Of a stretch of DNA of 18,422 bases, positions 18,397 to 18,422 are shown piece by piece (position 1 is the first letter of the stretch; each line of letters opens with the position of its first letter). The notes under the pieces are model-generated. The model saw only the letters and a program-made list of their open reading frames with translations, was not told where the DNA came from and made no database searches. Origin of the DNA: Planctomycetota bacterium (lineage in GTDB: Bacteria > Planctomycetota > MHYJ01 > JACQXL01); contig JACQXL010000068.1 of the NCBI GenBank assembly GCA_016208805.1, positions 1 to 18,422 on the forward strand, in the 5' to 3' direction. Position numbers and translations under genes: made by a program.

Positions 18397-18422
18397 TCAA
18401 GATATTTGATAAAAAACCCGTT

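Overview
The window looks like a chromosomal segment from an uncultivated Gram-negative bacterium. Two large proteins end in outer-membrane beta-barrel-like C-termini, one gene cut by the left edge starts with a signal peptide, and there is no mobile-element backbone. Small palindromic repeats are scattered through both genes and spacers. From memory, repeats of this kind are common in metagenome-derived lineages such as Omnitrophota, Planctomycetota and some former Deltaproteobacteria; I cannot place it more exactly. The left 13 kb is moderately GC-rich. From about 13.8 kb onward the sequence becomes clearly AT-rich, with different codon use, which suggests a horizontally acquired block.

Layout. 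1-153 (minus): start of a secreted protein that runs off the window. 154-816: spacer packed with hairpins. 817-7253 (plus): two genes overlapping by ATGA, a 252-residue exported protein and a 1893-residue surface protein (PKD, eight PQQ-like propeller repeats, DUF11-like, carboxypeptidase-regulatory-like, long beta-barrel region). 7262-9731 (minus): a FadL/PorV/TraF-like outer-membrane protein followed by a DHH-family phosphoesterase, convergent with the giant gene. 9980-13257 (plus): hutH and hutU, the first two steps of histidine degradation (histidine to urocanate to imidazolone propionate); hutI and formimidoglutamate genes are not in the window. 13258-13809: non-coding region holding a degenerate 132-bp tandem duplication. 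13810-18396 (plus): a defence-type block with a GIY-YIG nuclease, a RAMA domain in another frame, an AlwI-family type II restriction endonuclease, two tandem DPPY DNA methyltransferases and a SAP-domain ORF.

Points that stand out. (1) HutH carries Ala-Cys-Gly where the MIO cofactor triad is normally Ala-Ser-Gly, with the other active-site residues kept. (2) At least nine short palindromic elements lie inside coding sequence without breaking the frame. They include three copies of one 32-bp element read in three different ways inside the giant gene, one inside hutH that adds exactly 12 residues, and one flanked by a perfect 9-bp direct repeat that looks like a target duplication. (3) The GIY-YIG and RAMA ORFs look like one gene split by a frameshift. 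(4) The SAP ORF stops at a TAG after which the same frame stays open to the window edge. (5) Several spacers carry inverted arms built from about 10-bp A+C-rich repeats, and two adjacent genes take their N-terminal codons from such a repeat.
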